Below are positions 5,851 to 5,943 of a DNA stretch of 5,943 nt, piece by piece. The notes under the pieces were generated by a model that had not been told where the DNA came from, did not search any database, and was given only the letters and a program-made list of their open reading frames with translations. The stretch comes from Propionibacteriaceae bacterium (GTDB taxonomy: Bacteria; Actinomycetota; Actinomycetes; Propionibacteriales; Propionibacteriaceae). The stretch is from positions 1 through 5,943 of the forward strand of contig PMLO01000118.1 in NCBI GenBank assembly GCA_003158895.1. Reading direction: 5' to 3'. How positions within the stretch are numbered: the first letter of the stretch is position 1; every line of letters begins with the position of its first letter. The translations under genes were made by a program, and so were the position numbers.

Positions 5851-5943
5851 CGCGCGGCGCGGCGCGGGACCGTCACCCCACGAGGAGGCCAGGCCTTCCG
5901 GCTCGGAGTCGTCGCCTCCGAGGGCTACGTGCCGTGCTGCATA
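5851..5943 (-). other. Window-edge segment: open in frame with the two-TM gene; leader or missing N-terminus
   Basis: All 31 codons in frame with ATG 5850 are open, and none is ATG, GTG or TTG. Third-position G/C is about 74% by hand (23 of 31), lower than just inside the gene, where it is near saturation. This weakly favours noncoding leader over coding sequence. A 7-bp inverted repeat (CTCGGAG 5902-5908, CTCCGAG 5916-5922, 7-nt loop) lies here and could be an upstream terminator, leader hairpin or chance. No promoter is recognisable. Confidence 0.4.

Noticed and set aside
1..5943. CRISPR array, insertion sequence, tRNA/rRNA gene, riboswitch, phage or defence genes.
   Set aside because: I saw no spaced direct repeats, terminal inverted repeats with a transposase, cloverleaf-like segments or related protein motifs; nearly all of the sequence is accounted for by the six genes.

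Overview
The window is high-GC DNA (roughly 70% G+C by eye) with dense coding and frequent GTG starts. The GroEL tail ending in a Gly-Met repeat and the form of PurB both resemble actinobacterial proteins. I read it as the chromosome of an actinobacterium. The family cannot be fixed from the sequence alone; Nocardioidaceae/Propionibacteriales is a guess.

Layout. On the + strand, positions 1-483 hold the last 160 codons of a chaperonin groEL gene, followed by a strong hairpin terminator (506-536). Everything else reads on the - strand and converges on groEL. In transcription order it comprises: a Pro/Ala/Tyr-rich protein with two C-terminal membrane segments (5850 to 5125, start uncertain and possibly beyond the window edge); purD (5109 to 3832); purB (3823 to 2390); a PfkB-family sugar kinase (best start 2342, to 1395); and a small M50-like integral membrane metalloprotease (1364 to 639). 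The gaps between them are 15, 8, 47 and 30 nt, so they probably form one transcription unit. A 155-nt convergent intergenic region (484-638) separates it from groEL and contains two inverted repeats.

How the genes work together. PurD (GAR synthetase) and PurB (adenylosuccinate lyase) catalyse steps of de novo purine synthesis. They are tightly coupled: the purB Shine-Dalgarno overlaps the purD stop codon. The sugar kinase and the membrane protease downstream have no obvious place in purine synthesis. The membrane protein at the head of the cluster has no function I recognise.

Nothing in the window looks like a mobile element, CRISPR array, phage, defence system or RNA gene. It is mostly conserved housekeeping sequence. 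The less ordinary items are the repeat-bearing two-TM protein, the M50-like protein next to a sugar kinase in a pur cluster, a marked excess of the tetranucleotide GTAC in all codon phases, and start-site and terminator details.
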